A stretch of 64,000 nucleotides of DNA from Fidelibacterota bacterium (GTDB lineage: Bacteria; Pseudomonadota; Alphaproteobacteria; Rhodospirillales; Rhodospirillaceae). Under the pieces are notes generated by a model. The model did not search any database and had not been told where the DNA came from. It saw only the letters and a list, made by a program, of their open reading frames with translations. A program made the position numbers and the translations under genes. The stretch lies in contig CANJLF010000001.1 of NCBI GenBank assembly GCA_947475295.1, positions 124,001-188,000 of the forward strand, written 5' to 3'. Of the stretch, positions 1 through 9,115 are shown piece by piece. Position 1 is the stretch's first letter. Each line of letters opens with the position of its first letter.

Positions 1-1
1 G

Positions 2-517
2 CTGGAGAATGGGGCGCCCGCGACGCGTCCGTCGATTTCTGCGCCATCTTCGCCGCCGGGCGGCGGCGCACGCGCCGTCGCACGCGGATCAGTCATGTCG
101 TCGGTGGATTATGCCCCACAAACAAATGTGCAGCCCACGGCACATGCGCAAACGGCGCCCGAGTTCATGCCGATGCCGCAAACTTTCGGCGCGGTGGTGG
201 ATTTGTTTCTGGAAAAGCGCGAGGCCGGCATGGCGACGCTGCTGAAGCACAACGTGCGTCTCGTGCGTTTTGAAAACGGCCTGATTGAATTCAATCCCGA
301 CAAGAACGCACCCAAGGATTTGGCGGGTCAGGTCGGCAAGCTGCTCACCCAATGGACCGGCCAGCGATGGGTCGCAAGCGTCGTCAACACGGCTGGACAA
401 ATGACCTTGCACGAACAGGAACTGGAACATGCCAAGGCCGATCCCTTGGTGAAATCCATTCTCGAAGCATTCCCAGGCGCGACCATCGCGGGCGTGCGCA
501 GGGCTGACGAACCATGA
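2..517 (+). CDS. dnaX: DNA polymerase III subunit gamma/tau, C-terminal part (5' truncated)
   Basis: The reading frame is open from the window edge to 517. It starts with a Pro/Ala/Gly-rich low-complexity linker (about residues 1-40 of the fragment). A compact domain follows with FGAVVDLFLEKREA and LLTQWTGQRW, which resembles the C-terminal tau segment that contacts other polymerase III subunits. The AAA+ clamp-loader part lies outside the window. The call rests on this domain and on the downstream order ybaB-recR, the classic dnaX neighbourhood. Eleven bases separate its stop from ybaB, so the three genes probably form one transcript. Confidence 0.85.
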   Translation: MENGAPATRPSISAPSSPPGGGARAVARGSVMSSVDYAPQTNVQPTAHAQTAPEFMPMPQTFGAVVDLFLEKREAGMATLLKHNVRLVRFENGLIEFNPDKNAPKDLAGQVGKLLTQWTGQRWVASVVNTAGQMTLHEQELEHAKADPLVKSILEAFPGATIAGVRRADEP

Positions 518-527
518 GAAATCAGCC

Positions 528-851
528 ATGAAAAATCTCGCGCAGATGATGAAGCAAGTGCAGGACATGCAGTCGCGCATGGCCGAAATGCAGGACAAGC
601 TCGTCGACCTGGAAATGCCGGGCGCTTCGGGCGGCGGCATGGTGCAAGTGCTTTTGAACGGCAAGGGCGTGGTCAAATCGATCAAGATCGATCCGAAGCT
701 GATCAACCCCGCTGAGACCGATGTGCTGGAAGATTTGATCGTCGCGGCGGTCAACGACGCCAAGACCAAGCTCGACGACAAGCTGCAGGGCGAGATGAGC
801 AAGTTCACCGGCGGCCTGCCGCTGCCGCCGGGCTTTAAATTGCCCTTCTAA
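528..851 (+). CDS. ybaB: YbaB/EbfC family nucleoid-associated protein
   Basis: This 107-residue protein matches the usual family length. It opens with [15 protein letters not shown], a Gln/Met-rich amphipathic helix typical of YbaB, followed by a Gly-rich turn ([10 protein letters not shown]) and the conserved [20 protein letters not shown] region. YbaB homologues form dimers that bind DNA and coat the nucleoid. The C-terminus ends in [11 protein letters not shown], the short Pro-rich tail common in alphaproteobacterial members. It lies between dnaX and recR with 10-nt gaps on both sides, the conserved arrangement of these genes. Confidence 0.95.
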   Translation: MKNLAQMMKQVQDMQSRMAEMQDKLVDLEMPGASGGGMVQVLLNGKGVVKSIKIDPKLINPAETDVLEDLIVAAVNDAKTKLDDKLQGEMSKFTGGLPLPPGFKLPF

Positions 852-861
852 GCGCGCATTC

Positions 862-1455
862 ATGGCCGGAATTGAAATCGAGGCGTTGATACGCCAGTTG
901 TCCAAGCTGCCGGGCTTGGGACCGCGCTCGGCGCGGCGCATCGCGCTGGCGCTCATCAAACGGCGCGAGACGTTGCTAGATCCCTTGGTGCAGACGCTGG
1001 GCGCCGCCGCCGAAGCGGTGAAGATCTGCTCGGCCTGCGGCAATTATGACAGCCAGGACCCGTGTTCGATTTGTGCCGATCCGAGGCGCGATCCGGCCTT
1101 GATCTGTGTGGTGGAGGATGTGGCTGACTTGTGGGCGCTGGAGCGCACCGGGGTTTTTAAGGGCCGCTATCACGTCACCGGCGGATTGCTCTCGCCGCTG
1201 GACGGCATTGGGCCGTCGGACTTGAAGCTGGACCGCTTGATCGCCCGCGCCAATACGCCGGCGGTGCGCGAGGTCATCATGGCGCTCAGCGCCACGGTCG
1301 ACGGCCAGACCACGGCCCACTACATCGCCGAGCGGCTGCAGGGCGCGGATACCGTAGTCTCTGGCCTGGCCCACGGCATGCCCATTGGCGGCGAGCTTGA
1401 TTATCTGGATGACGGCACCATTTCAGCGGCGTTAAAGGCGCGCCGGCCGGTATGA
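862..1455 (+). CDS. recR: recombination mediator protein RecR
   Basis: The product has 197 residues, the normal RecR length. A helix-hairpin-helix segment near the N-terminus ([17 protein letters not shown]) is followed by a four-cysteine zinc finger ([16 protein letters not shown]). A Toprim domain comes next ([16 protein letters not shown]) with the conserved [16 protein letters not shown] block. RecR works with RecF/RecO to load RecA on gapped single-stranded DNA. It is the last gene of the dnaX-ybaB-recR group. A weak inverted repeat lies about 60 nt after the stop but has no clear T-tract. Confidence 0.97.
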   Translation: MAGIEIEALIRQLSKLPGLGPRSARRIALALIKRRETLLDPLVQTLGAAAEAVKICSACGNYDSQDPCSICADPRRDPALICVVEDVADLWALERTGVFKGRYHVTGGLLSPLDGIGPSDLKLDRLIARANTPAVREVIMALSATVDGQTTAHYIAERLQGADTVVSGLAHGMPIGGELDYLDDGTISAALKARRPV

Positions 1456-1590
1456 ACATCTTCAGGATCGTGTCATGCCGCTGCCACAATCTCACATTAG
1501 TTAAGTGACCTAATACGCTTTCGGGCGTTATGACTATCTAGATTGGTGCTGTCTGCTGACAAGCGCCGAAAAAAGTTTCAGGAGGATAAA

Positions 1591-2289
1591 ATGTTCAAGC
1601 GTCTTATAGCCGCCGCGGCCGTGCTTCTGGCCCTATCGGCCTGCGCGAGTCAGAAGTATGTCGTGTCCGATGTGACGCGCTTTCATACGTTGAGCGGAGC
1701 GGTGTCTGGCCAGACCTTCGCCATTGTGGCGTTAAGTCCTGACCAGGAGCAAAGCATCGCCTTCCGCCAATACGGCGACCTCATCAATGCGCGTCTTAGC
1801 AGCTTAGGGATGAAGCAGTACACGGGCAGCGGCCCCGGCGGCGCTGACTATGTGGTGACGCTGGACTACCAAGTGCTGGGACCCACCGCCGATGTGCAGA
1901 GCAGCGGCCCGTCGGCCTTCTCCTTCGGCCTCGGTTATAACGGCGGATTCCAGCGTGGCTTCGGTTACCGCTATGGTATCGGCTATGACCCCTTCTTCGA
2001 TACCTATACCTATACGCGCCAGTTGTTCACGCGCCGCCTGGAGCTGGCCATGTATAAAGGCTCGACCTATGTCTCGGGCCCCAAACAGCGTGTGTTTGAA
2101 GGCCGCGCGACAAGCCTTGGGCAAAACAGCCAGATGGAGCCGGTGATGCCCTATATGCTGGACGCGGTGTTCAGCGACTTCCCTGGCCAGTCGGGCCGCA
2201 CGAAGACCGTCACCGTGAAAGTGCCGGAGGATGTCGAACTGGCCAATACGCCCTCGACTTCGCGGCCGAGCGCCCGGTCGACCTTCTAA
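1591..2289 (+). CDS. DUF4136-type lipoprotein
   Basis: I start at ATG 1591 because a strong ribosome site (AGGAGG, 1580-1585) precedes it; the longer frame begins at 1543 without one. The 232-residue product has a lipoprotein signal peptide (FKRLIAAAAVLLALSACAS) with lipobox LSAC, so it should be lipidated on the Cys and sit in the outer or inner membrane. The mature part resembles the DUF4136 family, with AFRQYGDLINARLSSLG and a later Gly/Tyr-rich stretch (FGLGYNGGFQRGFGYRYGIGYD). Its function is unknown. It is monocistronic: a terminator follows and a convergent gene lies downstream. Confidence 0.8.
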   Translation: MFKRLIAAAAVLLALSACASQKYVVSDVTRFHTLSGAVSGQTFAIVALSPDQEQSIAFRQYGDLINARLSSLGMKQYTGSGPGGADYVVTLDYQVLGPTADVQSSGPSAFSFGLGYNGGFQRGFGYRYGIGYDPFFDTYTYTRQLFTRRLELAMYKGSTYVSGPKQRVFEGRATSLGQNSQMEPVMPYMLDAVFSDFPGQSGRTKTVTVKVPEDVELANTPSTSRPSARSTF

Positions 2290-2330
2290 GAAGGACGACG
2301 TTCTAATGTAAATTCCGCGAGATAATGAAT

Positions 2331-2363
2331 CCCCGCGACGCAGGTTGTCGCGGGGATTTTTTT
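2331..2363 (+). terminator. rho-independent terminator after the DUF4136 gene
   Basis: A 9-bp perfect stem (2331-2339 with 2347-2355, CCCCGCGAC/GTCGCGGGG) has a 7-nt loop and is followed by ATTTTTTT. It lies 41 nt after the DUF4136 stop and just before the convergent DUF952 stop at 2376, so it mainly ends rightward transcription. Confidence 0.85.
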
Positions 2364-2375
2364 GTGGCCGCGCGG

Positions 2376-2723
2376 TCACGTTTTGCCGAGGAACGCCAAG
2401 ACCGGCACGCCGTCCGCCTCTAGCGGCGCTTCGTGAACGATCACGACATGCGCGGGTGCGAGGCTTCCGTATAAATGTGGAAACAGGGCTCCGCCGCGCG
2501 ACGGCTCCCATACCAATGCGGCCCCAAGGGCTGCGGCGTCGACTTCCAAGACCACAAGATCAGCCTGGTCACGAAAATGCCGCCGGGCGGTTTCTTGCGC
2601 CTGGGCCGCCGTGGAAAAATGGATATAGCCGTCGCGAAGATCGACGGCCGAGCCAGTGAAAGCGCCGGCGCGGTCAGCCACCAGCCATTCCTCGCGGCGC
2701 AGTATTTTGTAAATCGATGTCAT
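2376..2723 (-). CDS. DUF952 domain-containing protein
   Basis: This 115-residue protein matches the whole DUF952 family. It opens with IYKILRREEWLVA and continues with GYIHFSTAAQAQETARRHF and LFPHLYGSLAPAHV, the three signature blocks of this small family. Its biochemical role is not established. The gene lies 7 nt downstream of rmuC on the same strand and is probably cotranscribed with it. Confidence 0.88.
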   Translation of the reverse strand: MTSIYKILRREEWLVADRAGAFTGSAVDLRDGYIHFSTAAQAQETARRHFRDQADLVVLEVDAAALGAALVWEPSRGGALFPHLYGSLAPAHVVIVHEAPLEADGVPVLAFLGKT

Positions 2724-2729
2724 GTGGGG

Positions 2730-3896
2730 TTAGTTCAGCGGGCGATCAGGAACGTCACCCAACAGATCGGCCAGCGGCGGCTCCGTGGGCTGTTCGACCG
2801 TCGGCGCTTCGAGCTGGATGTTCTCGATGGCCACGCCGCGCTTGATGATCTTGCTGGTGGAGGTGCGGATCTCGGCAACGTCCTTCTGGGTCAGGTCGAA
2901 GTGCGAAGCCAGCTGGCCGACGCGTTTGTCGAGCCGCACCACGTCCTCCATCAGTTTCCCGATCTCAGTCTGAATGATGTGCGCCTGTTCGCGCATGCGC
3001 GCATCCTTGAGAATCGCGCGCACGGTGTTGAGCGTTGCCATGAGCGTGGTCGGCGAGACGATGTAAACGCGGCGGCGGAATCCCTCCTCGACGATCATCG
3101 GAAAGCGGTCGTGCAATTCCGCGAACACGGACTCCGCCGGCACGAACATGATGGCCGAGTCCGCGGTCTCACCGGGGATGATGTATTTGTCGGCGATATC
3201 CTTGATGTGCTTGATGACGTCGCTGCGGAAGGCGGCCTCGGCGACGGCCAGCTCACGTTCGTCGGCGGCCGCGATCATCCGCATAAAGGCTTCGTGCGGA
3301 TACTTGGAATCCACCGCGATCAAGCCCGGAGGATTGGGCAGGCGGATCACGCAGTCGGCGCGCTTGCCGTTAGACAACGTCACTTGGAAATCGAAGGCGC
3401 CGGGCGGCAGCATGTTGCGGACCAGATCTTCCATCTGAGTCTGGCCCATGGCGCCGCGGACCTGCTTGTTGGACAGGATATCCTGCAGGCTGACGACTTC
3501 GGCCGACAGCTCGGTGATGTTTTTCTGCGCCGCGTCGATGACGGCCAACCGCTCTTGAAGCAGACCCATGGTCTCGGCGTTGCGGTCGCCGGCCTTTTGC
3601 AGATTCTCGCCGATGCGCCGCGTGACCTCGGCCAAGCGCTCGTCGAGCATCTTGGTGACGGCGCGCTCCTGGCTTTGCAGCTGCTCGGCCATGCGGGCCT
3701 GGGCGGCGCTTTGGCCCTCGGCCATCTGGCTCAGGCGGCCGGTGAGCTGGTTCTGGGTCTCGGCCACCTGGGCGAGCTGGTCGGTGCCCGGAGCTTGACG
3801 TCCGCGCAGGGCCAGAATCACGGCCAGCATCCCCATAAGGACCGCGATCCCGGCCAAAATCAGTTCTGCAGCGTTCATACTGTGTAACGGCCCCAC
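2730..3896 (-). CDS. rmuC: DNA recombination protein RmuC homologue
   Basis: The product has 388 residues. An N-terminal membrane anchor (AAELILAGIAVLMGMLAVILAL) is followed by a long coiled-coil region (about residues 35-130, heptad-like LAQVAETQNQLTGRLSQMAEGQ). The nuclease-like RmuC core then carries LPPGAFDFQVTLSNGKRADCVIRLP, VDSKYPHEAF and IMFVPAESVFAELHD. RmuC limits inversions and recombination at repeats in E. coli. The last 25 residues are Pro/Glu-rich. The upstream region (3897-4029) is shared with a divergent gene, so the two may have back-to-back promoters. Confidence 0.92.
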   Translation of the reverse strand: MGPLHSMNAAELILAGIAVLMGMLAVILALRGRQAPGTDQLAQVAETQNQLTGRLSQMAEGQSAAQARMAEQLQSQERAVTKMLDERLAEVTRRIGENLQKAGDRNAETMGLLQERLAVIDAAQKNITELSAEVVSLQDILSNKQVRGAMGQTQMEDLVRNMLPPGAFDFQVTLSNGKRADCVIRLPNPPGLIAVDSKYPHEAFMRMIAAADERELAVAEAAFRSDVIKHIKDIADKYIIPGETADSAIMFVPAESVFAELHDRFPMIVEEGFRRRVYIVSPTTLMATLNTVRAILKDARMREQAHIIQTEIGKLMEDVVRLDKRVGQLASHFDLTQKDVAEIRTSTSKIIKRGVAIENIQLEAPTVEQPTEPPLADLLGDVPDRPLN

Positions 3897-4029
3897 TTAA
3901 GCGAATCTCACAAGCTTTTAACCCACAAGCCAATCGTGGCGGGCTTGCAACTTGAACCTCGCCCAAAGCCTGCCATGATCCCGAACTTAAATGAAGTGAC
4001 GCCCAAGAGCCATTTGGAACCTGCCCCCT

Positions 4030-5445
4030 ATGCATAAGATGTTAGCCACCGCCGTCTTTACGTCTTTGCTGGCCGCGCCCTTGCAGGCCGCGGAAGTTAA
4101 CGTTCCGGCCGCGGCGGGCGGCGCCGATGTCACGGTCTACAACAGCGACCTCGCGCTGGTGCGCGAACACCGGGCCTTCAAGCTGCCGGCGGCGGCGGCG
4201 CAGCTCGCCTTCACCGGCGTCAGCGGCCGCATGCAGCCCGAGACGGCGCTGCTGGAAGTGGTCAAAGGCGATCCGGTCAAGGTCACCGAGCAGGCCTTTG
4301 ACTTTGACGTCATCACGCCCGAGACGCTTTTGGAGCGGTCGGTCGGAAAAGAGGTGGCGATTTATTCCATTAACCCGGCCACGGGCAGAGAGACCGTCAC
4401 GCCGGCGCGGGTGCTGAGTGCCACCAATGGCGTGGTGCTTGATATCGGCGGCAAGATTCACACCAGCGTGCCGGGGCGTATTGTTTTCAACACTCTGCCG
4501 GCCGGTTTACGCACGACCCCGACGCTGGTTATGAATGTCACCGGCAGCGCCGGCAAGGACGCCGATGCCGAGTTCAGCTATCTCACCGGCGGCCTGACAT
4601 GGCGCGCCGACTATGTGATGCAATACGACGCCGACGCCGGACGCATGGACTTGGCGGCATGGGCCACCATCACCAACACCACCGGCGTGGATTTCAAGGA
4701 TGCCAAGGTCAAGCTGGTGGCCGGCGACGTGAACCGCGTGGGGCCGCAGCCGCGCGCCCTGCGCTTGATGGAAGGCAAGGCCATGGCCGCCTCCGCACCG
4801 CTCGCGGACGGCGTGAGCGAGCAGGCGCTGGATGCCACACATATGTACGCGATGAAAACGCCCACGACCTTGGCGGACAAGGAAACCAAGCAGCTGGCGT
4901 TGATGAGCAGCCAGGGCGTTATGGTCCGGCGTGAATTGAGCGTGCGCAACGATCAGCCATATATCTATTCCAATCTCACGCGCGGCCCCATGCCGGAAGC
5001 CCGCGTCGAGGCCGAGTTGGTTTTCAAGAACGACACGAACTCAAAATTGGGCGGGTCGCTGCCGGCGGGAACCGTGCGGGTTTACGGCATGGACGACCAG
5101 GGCGCGCCACAGTTTATAGGCGAATCCGCCATCGATCATACGGCCGTTGGCAGCGAGGTGCGGGTGAAGCTGGGGCGGGAGTTCGACGTGCCGGTGACAC
5201 GCGAGCAGACCAATTTTGTGAAGGCCTCCGACACCATCACCATCAGCGCCTGGAAGGTCACCGTAAAGAACGCCAAATCGCGCCCCATCAAGGTGCGGGT
5301 GGTGGAACCCATGCCCGAGGCCTGGGAAATCACCAAGGAGTCCCATCCGCATAAGGATACCAGCGCGGCCACTACCGAATGGCTTCTGGATGTGCCGGCC
5401 AAGGGCCAAACGGTGCTGGAATATAACGTGAAGTCGGTGTTCTAG
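4030..5445 (+). CDS. DUF4139 domain-containing secreted protein
   Basis: The 471-residue product has a Sec signal peptide (KMLATAVFTSLLAAPLQAAE, cleavage after AQA-like LQA). The mature part matches the DUF4139 family: DVTVYNSDLALVREHRAFKLP near the start, SYLTGGLTWRADYVMQYD in the middle, and a beta-rich C-terminal half ending in LLDVPAKGQTVLEYNVKSVF. Such proteins are periplasmic or outer-membrane associated and have no known activity. It is divergent from rmuC and lies 71 nt upstream of def, so it may be a single-gene unit. Confidence 0.85.
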   Translation: MHKMLATAVFTSLLAAPLQAAEVNVPAAAGGADVTVYNSDLALVREHRAFKLPAAAAQLAFTGVSGRMQPETALLEVVKGDPVKVTEQAFDFDVITPETLLERSVGKEVAIYSINPATGRETVTPARVLSATNGVVLDIGGKIHTSVPGRIVFNTLPAGLRTTPTLVMNVTGSAGKDADAEFSYLTGGLTWRADYVMQYDADAGRMDLAAWATITNTTGVDFKDAKVKLVAGDVNRVGPQPRALRLMEGKAMAASAPLADGVSEQALDATHMYAMKTPTTLADKETKQLALMSSQGVMVRRELSVRNDQPYIYSNLTRGPMPEARVEAELVFKNDTNSKLGGSLPAGTVRVYGMDDQGAPQFIGESAIDHTAVGSEVRVKLGREFDVPVTREQTNFVKASDTITISAWKVTVKNAKSRPIKVRVVEPMPEAWEITKESHPHKDTSAATTEWLLDVPAKGQTVLEYNVKSVF

Positions 5446-5516
5446 AGTTCGACGTTGACCCGACCGCTCGAGAGCCTTATTTCACGCTGGAAAGCTGAAA
5501 CAACGCCCGGGACACC

Positions 5517-6059
5517 ATGGCGCTTTTAGATATCATCATCGCTCCCGATCCCCGCTTGAAGCGAAAGGCCGTAGCCGTCGAACGCGTCGACGCCGCCACG
5601 GCCAAGCTCATGGCGGATCTGCTGGAGACTATGTACGAGGCTCCGGGTGTCGGCCTCGCCGCGCCTCAAGTGGGCGTGCTGAAGCGCATTATTGTCGTTG
5701 ATCCAGCCCGCGATGATGCGCCGCCAAGTCCCATGATGATGGCCAATCCCGAGATCGTTTGGGTCTCGGAGGAAACCAAGCCGCATGAAGAAGGGTGCCT
5801 GTCGCTGCCCGAAGAATACGAGCCGGTGGTGCGCCCCGCTTCCATCAAAGTGCGTTATGTTGACGAGCACAACGAAATCCGCACCATGGACGCCGACGGT
5901 CTGCTGGCGGTGATCATTCAGCATGAAATGGATCACCTGGACGGTGTGCTGTTCGTCGATCATATCTCGGGCTTGAAGCGCAACATGATCCTGCGCCGTC
6001 TGACCAAGCAAAAGAAACTCTCCACATCCGGCAAACGTCACGCCGTTGAATCCGCATAA
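5517..6059 (+). CDS. def: peptide deformylase
   Basis: The 180-residue product carries all three deformylase motifs: [10 protein letters not shown] (motif 1), EGCLSLPE (motif 2, metal-binding Cys) and QHEMDHLDG (motif 3, HExxH metal site). It removes the N-formyl group from nascent proteins using a ferrous ion. It is followed immediately by fmt, which adds the same formyl group to initiator tRNA; this def-fmt pairing is widespread. The Lys/Arg-rich C-terminal tail after residue 160 is normal for the family. Confidence 0.97.
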   Translation: MALLDIIIAPDPRLKRKAVAVERVDAATAKLMADLLETMYEAPGVGLAAPQVGVLKRIIVVDPARDDAPPSPMMMANPEIVWVSEETKPHEEGCLSLPEEYEPVVRPASIKVRYVDEHNEIRTMDADGLLAVIIQHEMDHLDGVLFVDHISGLKRNMILRRLTKQKKLSTSGKRHAVESA

Positions 6060-6066
6060 AAATAAA

Positions 6067-6978
6067 ATGCGCGTCGTTTTCATGGGGACGCCGGAGTTTG
6101 CCGTCGCGGCCCTGGCGCGGCTGCGCTCTGATCACGACATTGCTTGCGTTTATACCCAACCGCCCCGCCCGGCGGGACGCGGCCAGCAAGATCGCCCCAG
6201 CGCGGTACAGGTTTTTGCGCAGGAACATGGCTTGCCGGTGCGTACACCGAAAAGCCTGAAGACGCCCGAAGTCCAGGCGGCCTTTGCCGCGTTGAAGGCC
6301 GACGTGGCGGTGGTGGCGGCTTACGGCCTGATCCTGCCGCAAGCCGTACTCGACATGCCGCGCTTGGGCTGCATCAACATTCATGCCTCGCTTCTGCCGC
6401 GCTGGCGCGGCGCCGCGCCCATCCAGCGCGCGATCATGGCCGGCGATGCCATGACTGGCGTCACGATCATGCAGATGGAAGCCGGCCTCGACACCGGGCC
6501 CATGCTGCTGAAAGCCGAACAGCCTATCACCGATGCCACCACCGCCGGCGAACTGCACGACGCCCTGGCCAAGATCGGCGGCGATCTGATTGTCGAAGCG
6601 CTGGACCATCTCGCGCGCGGAACCTTGAAAGCCACACCGCAGCCGGACACCGGCGTAGTCATGGCGGCGAAGATCGATAAGGGCGAAGCGCATATCGACT
6701 TTCATCGCCCGGCGCCCGAAGTGCTGCGTCACATCCATGGCCTGTCGCCCTTTCCCGGCGCCTGGTTCACCCACGGCGGCGAGCGCATCAAGGTGTTAAA
6801 GGCCGAACAGACGCCGGGGCGGGGCGCCTCGGGTTTGGTTCTCGACGACCGTCTGACGGTGGCTTGCGCCGACGGGGCCGTGCGTTTGCTGGTTGTGCAG
6901 CGTGCCGGCAAGGGTCCCATGAGCGCCGAGGTCTTTTTGCGCGGCTATACGTTGCCCAAAGCGACCGTGCTCGCATAA
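6067..6978 (+). CDS. fmt: methionyl-tRNA formyltransferase
   Basis: I choose ATG 6067 ([12 protein letters not shown]); an upstream TTG at 6046 would overlap def but adds residues not expected in the family. The resulting 303-residue protein has the formyl-transfer core with [26 protein letters not shown], and [18 protein letters not shown] containing the folate-site His. The C-terminal OB-like domain is also present. It formylates Met-tRNAfMet using 10-formyl-tetrahydrofolate. It lies 7 nt after def and is presumably cotranscribed with it. The ribosome site before 6067 is weak, suggesting translational coupling. Confidence 0.95.
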   Translation: MRVVFMGTPEFAVAALARLRSDHDIACVYTQPPRPAGRGQQDRPSAVQVFAQEHGLPVRTPKSLKTPEVQAAFAALKADVAVVAAYGLILPQAVLDMPRLGCINIHASLLPRWRGAAPIQRAIMAGDAMTGVTIMQMEAGLDTGPMLLKAEQPITDATTAGELHDALAKIGGDLIVEALDHLARGTLKATPQPDTGVVMAAKIDKGEAHIDFHRPAPEVLRHIHGLSPFPGAWFTHGGERIKVLKAEQTPGRGASGLVLDDRLTVACADGAVRLLVVQRAGKGPMSAEVFLRGYTLPKATVLA

Positions 6979-7024
6979 AGTAGGGCGAAACCGCTTCAGC
7001 GGCGGCCACGGAAGGGACAAGTCC

Positions 7025-7633
7025 ATGTTCGGACGGCGGCGCAAAGCCATCGCGCGCGGCGAAACGGTGTACCTGTTCGCGCCGACCAAAGACGCGACCG
7101 AGGACTTTCTGACACTGACCGCCGGCAGCCGGAACTTTCATAACCCTTGGGTCTACCCGCCCGCCGACGCCCGTCATTTCCGCGCTTATCTGGAGCGGCT
7201 GGCAAACGGCTTTGCCCACGGCTTTTTTATCGCCCGCCGCGAGGATGATTCCCTGGTCGGCGTCATCAATATCAACGATCCCATCATGGGCGGATTCAAA
7301 TCGGCCTCGCTGGGCTATTACGCCGCGGCGTCCTATTGTGGCCGGGGCTACATGACCGAAGGCTTGGCGCTGGTGCTGGATCAGGCTTTCACGGTGCTGG
7401 ATTTCCACCGCCTGGAGGCCAACGTCCAACCGGATAACGCGGCCTCGCTGGCGCTGGTGCGGCGCTTGGGCTTTCGCAAGGAAGGCTTCTCGCCCGCGTT
7501 CCTCAAAGTCGGCGGCGAATGGCGCGACCACGAACGCTGGGCCATGCTGTCCGAGGAATGGCTCGCCGCGCACGCGCTCGACCAGCCCGAGGAGGCCAAG
7601 GCTCCGGCCCACCACGTCAGTCAGGTGGTCTAA
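7025..7633 (+). CDS. GNAT family N-acetyltransferase (RimJ/RimL-like)
   Basis: The 202-residue protein has the GNAT fold. The acetyl-CoA-binding segment is ASYCGRGYMTEGLALVLDQAF (Q/R-x-x-G-x-G/A type), followed by FHRLEANVQPDNAASLALVRRLGFRKEGF, the hallmark of RimJ-type enzymes. ARREDDSLVGVININD precedes these. RimJ/RimL proteins acetylate protein N-termini, but many relatives act on other amines, so the substrate is open. The stop codon at 7631-7633 is followed after one base by the double-hairpin repeat that fills the gap to truA. Confidence 0.85.
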   Translation: MFGRRRKAIARGETVYLFAPTKDATEDFLTLTAGSRNFHNPWVYPPADARHFRAYLERLANGFAHGFFIARREDDSLVGVININDPIMGGFKSASLGYYAAASYCGRGYMTEGLALVLDQAFTVLDFHRLEANVQPDNAASLALVRRLGFRKEGFSPAFLKVGGEWRDHERWAMLSEEWLAAHALDQPEEAKAPAHHVSQVV

Positions 7634-7634
7634 C

Positions 7635-7802
7635 CTCGTGGAGCGGATTTGACATTCGCACCTCAGTTCGCCACAAGACCGCGAAGCGAATGTCAAATCC
7701 AAAGCTCCACGAGAATCAAATATTTTCTAGTGGTCCTTTGATTCTAACATTCGCAAGACAGTGCGCAAAACCGGTATGCGAATGTTAGAATCGGACCACT
7801 AG
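7635..7802. repeat. double-hairpin intergenic repeat, copy 1
   Basis: Two long imperfect stems lie head to tail. Hairpin A pairs 7635-7659 with 7686-7713 (25 bp, with an AAA bulge on the right arm). Hairpin B pairs 7727-7755 with 7777-7802 (26 bp, with a TTT bulge on the left arm). A 13-nt AT-rich spacer separates them. The right arm of A, reverse-complemented, aligns without gaps to the left arm of B, so the element is a pair of inverted relatives, as in REP/BIME units. A second copy lies at 11211-11377. Stems and spacer are conserved between copies while loops differ. It ends 3 nt before the truA start codon. Confidence 0.9.
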
Positions 7803-7805
7803 CCG

Positions 7806-8555
7806 ATGCCGCGATTCAAATTGACGATCGAGTACGACGGCTCGCCCTTTGTCGGTTGGCAGCGTCAGGACAACGGCCCGTCCGTGCAGGGCGCGCTGGA
7901 ATCCGCCGCGCGCGGCTATTGCCAGGTGGATGTGCTGGTGCAGGGCGCGGGGCGCACCGACGCCGGCGTGCACGCCCTTGGCCAGGTGGCGCATCTGGAC
8001 CTGCCGCGCGACGATCGGCCCGAAGTGGTTGCTAACGCGTTGAACGCGCATTTGCGGCCCCACCCCATCGCCGTGCTGAAGGCGGAAAAAGTCGGCGACG
8101 ACTTTCATGCGCGGTTTTCGGCCATCGAGCGTGCCTATGTTTATCGCATCGTCAATCGCCGTGCGCCGGCGGTGCTCGAGATCAATCACGCCTGGTGGGT
8201 CGCACATGAGCTCAATGCGAGCGCCATGCATGAGGCGGCGCAAGTTCTCGTCGGACGTCACGATTTTTCCAGTTTCCGTGCCGCCGAATGCCAGGCGGAC
8301 TCCCCAGTCAAAACCCTAGACGAGATTGCCGTCACGCAGGAGGGAGATGTCATCAAAGTGACGACGCGGGCGCGTTCGTTTCTGCATCATCAAGTCCGCA
8401 ACTTCGTCGGCACGCTCAAGTTCGTCGGCGAAGGCAAGTGGACAAAGGCGGACGTCAAACAAGCGTTGGAGGCCCGTGACCGCTCGGCCGCGGGCCCGAC
8501 AGCGCCGCCCGACGGGCTTTACCTCACGCACGTTTGCTATCCGCAAGTGCCTTAG
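7806..8555 (+). CDS. truA: tRNA pseudouridine(38-40) synthase TruA
   Basis: The 249-residue product starts with the canonical FKLTIEYDGSPFVGWQRQ. It contains the catalytic block GAGRTDAGVHALGQVAHLD, in which the Asp of RTDAG attacks the uridine. SFLHHQVRNFVGTLKFVGEGKW closes the C-terminal part. It modifies positions 38-40 of the tRNA anticodon arm. The ATG at 7806 is fixed by the family N-terminus, although almost the entire ribosome-site region lies in the right arm of the upstream hairpin repeat. It ends in a 4-nt convergent overlap with the membrane protein gene at 8552. Confidence 0.96.
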   Translation: MPRFKLTIEYDGSPFVGWQRQDNGPSVQGALESAARGYCQVDVLVQGAGRTDAGVHALGQVAHLDLPRDDRPEVVANALNAHLRPHPIAVLKAEKVGDDFHARFSAIERAYVYRIVNRRAPAVLEINHAWWVAHELNASAMHEAAQVLVGRHDFSSFRAAECQADSPVKTLDEIAVTQEGDVIKVTTRARSFLHHQVRNFVGTLKFVGEGKWTKADVKQALEARDRSAAGPTAPPDGLYLTHVCYPQVP

Positions 8556-9115
8556 ATGCGCGTGATGAGATTGTCGACGATCAGGCCCAAGACGTAGTCC
8601 AGCACGACAAGACCGAAGGCCGTTCCGGTGGCGATCTGCAGACCTAGGCCGGCGACAAAAGTGCCGTAGACGGTGAAGGCGATGAGGACCGCGGGGCTCG
8701 CGACCTCCAGCACTATAAGCGGTAGGACGTGAACATCCGTCAAAACCTGAATGGAATACAGCACCAGGCCCATGGGCAACTGCATCCAGAGATAAGGCAC
8801 CATATAGGAGAGATAGCGCGGTGTGCGGTTCAGAAGGTGCGCGATATATGTCATGGCGAAAGGGAACAGCGTCCACGTCATGATATAGGAAAGCGTCTGC
8901 ACGATCACGTAGGGGATGAACGTAAGATTCTGTTTCGTGGCATCGTATTGCAGAAGGGTGTGGCCGACCTGCAAGGGCGCCAAGAGCAGCGCGAGGATGT
9001 AAGCGCTCCAAAAGCCCTTCGGGCTCTTTTCAAAGAACTCCCAGGCGCGATCGTCGAAGCGATATAGCAGCCCGACGCCGTACAGAGCGCCGGCCAGTTG
9101 CCGGGCCGAGATCAT
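8552..9115 (-). CDS. multi-pass membrane protein of unknown function
   Basis: I do not recognise a characterised family. The 187-residue protein has about four to five hydrophobic segments (around [87 protein letters not shown] and [14 protein letters not shown]). The N-terminus ([19 protein letters not shown]) is cytoplasmic-looking. The start codon overlaps the dapE stop (ATGA), so it is translationally coupled to dapD-dapE and may serve the same operon. A YIP1-like or transport-accessory role is possible but not supported by a motif. Confidence 0.7.
   Translation of the reverse strand: MISARQLAGALYGVGLLYRFDDRAWEFFEKSPKGFWSAYILALLLAPLQVGHTLLQYDATKQNLTFIPYVIVQTLSYIMTWTLFPFAMTYIAHLLNRTPRYLSYMVPYLWMQLPMGLVLYSIQVLTDVHVLPLIVLEVASPAVLIAFTVYGTFVAGLGLQIATGTAFGLVVLDYVLGLIVDNLITRI

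Noticed and set aside
2475-3887. 470-codon open frame antisense to rmuC
   Set aside because: Composition is that of a GC-rich shadow frame; rmuC on the other strand has clear domains.
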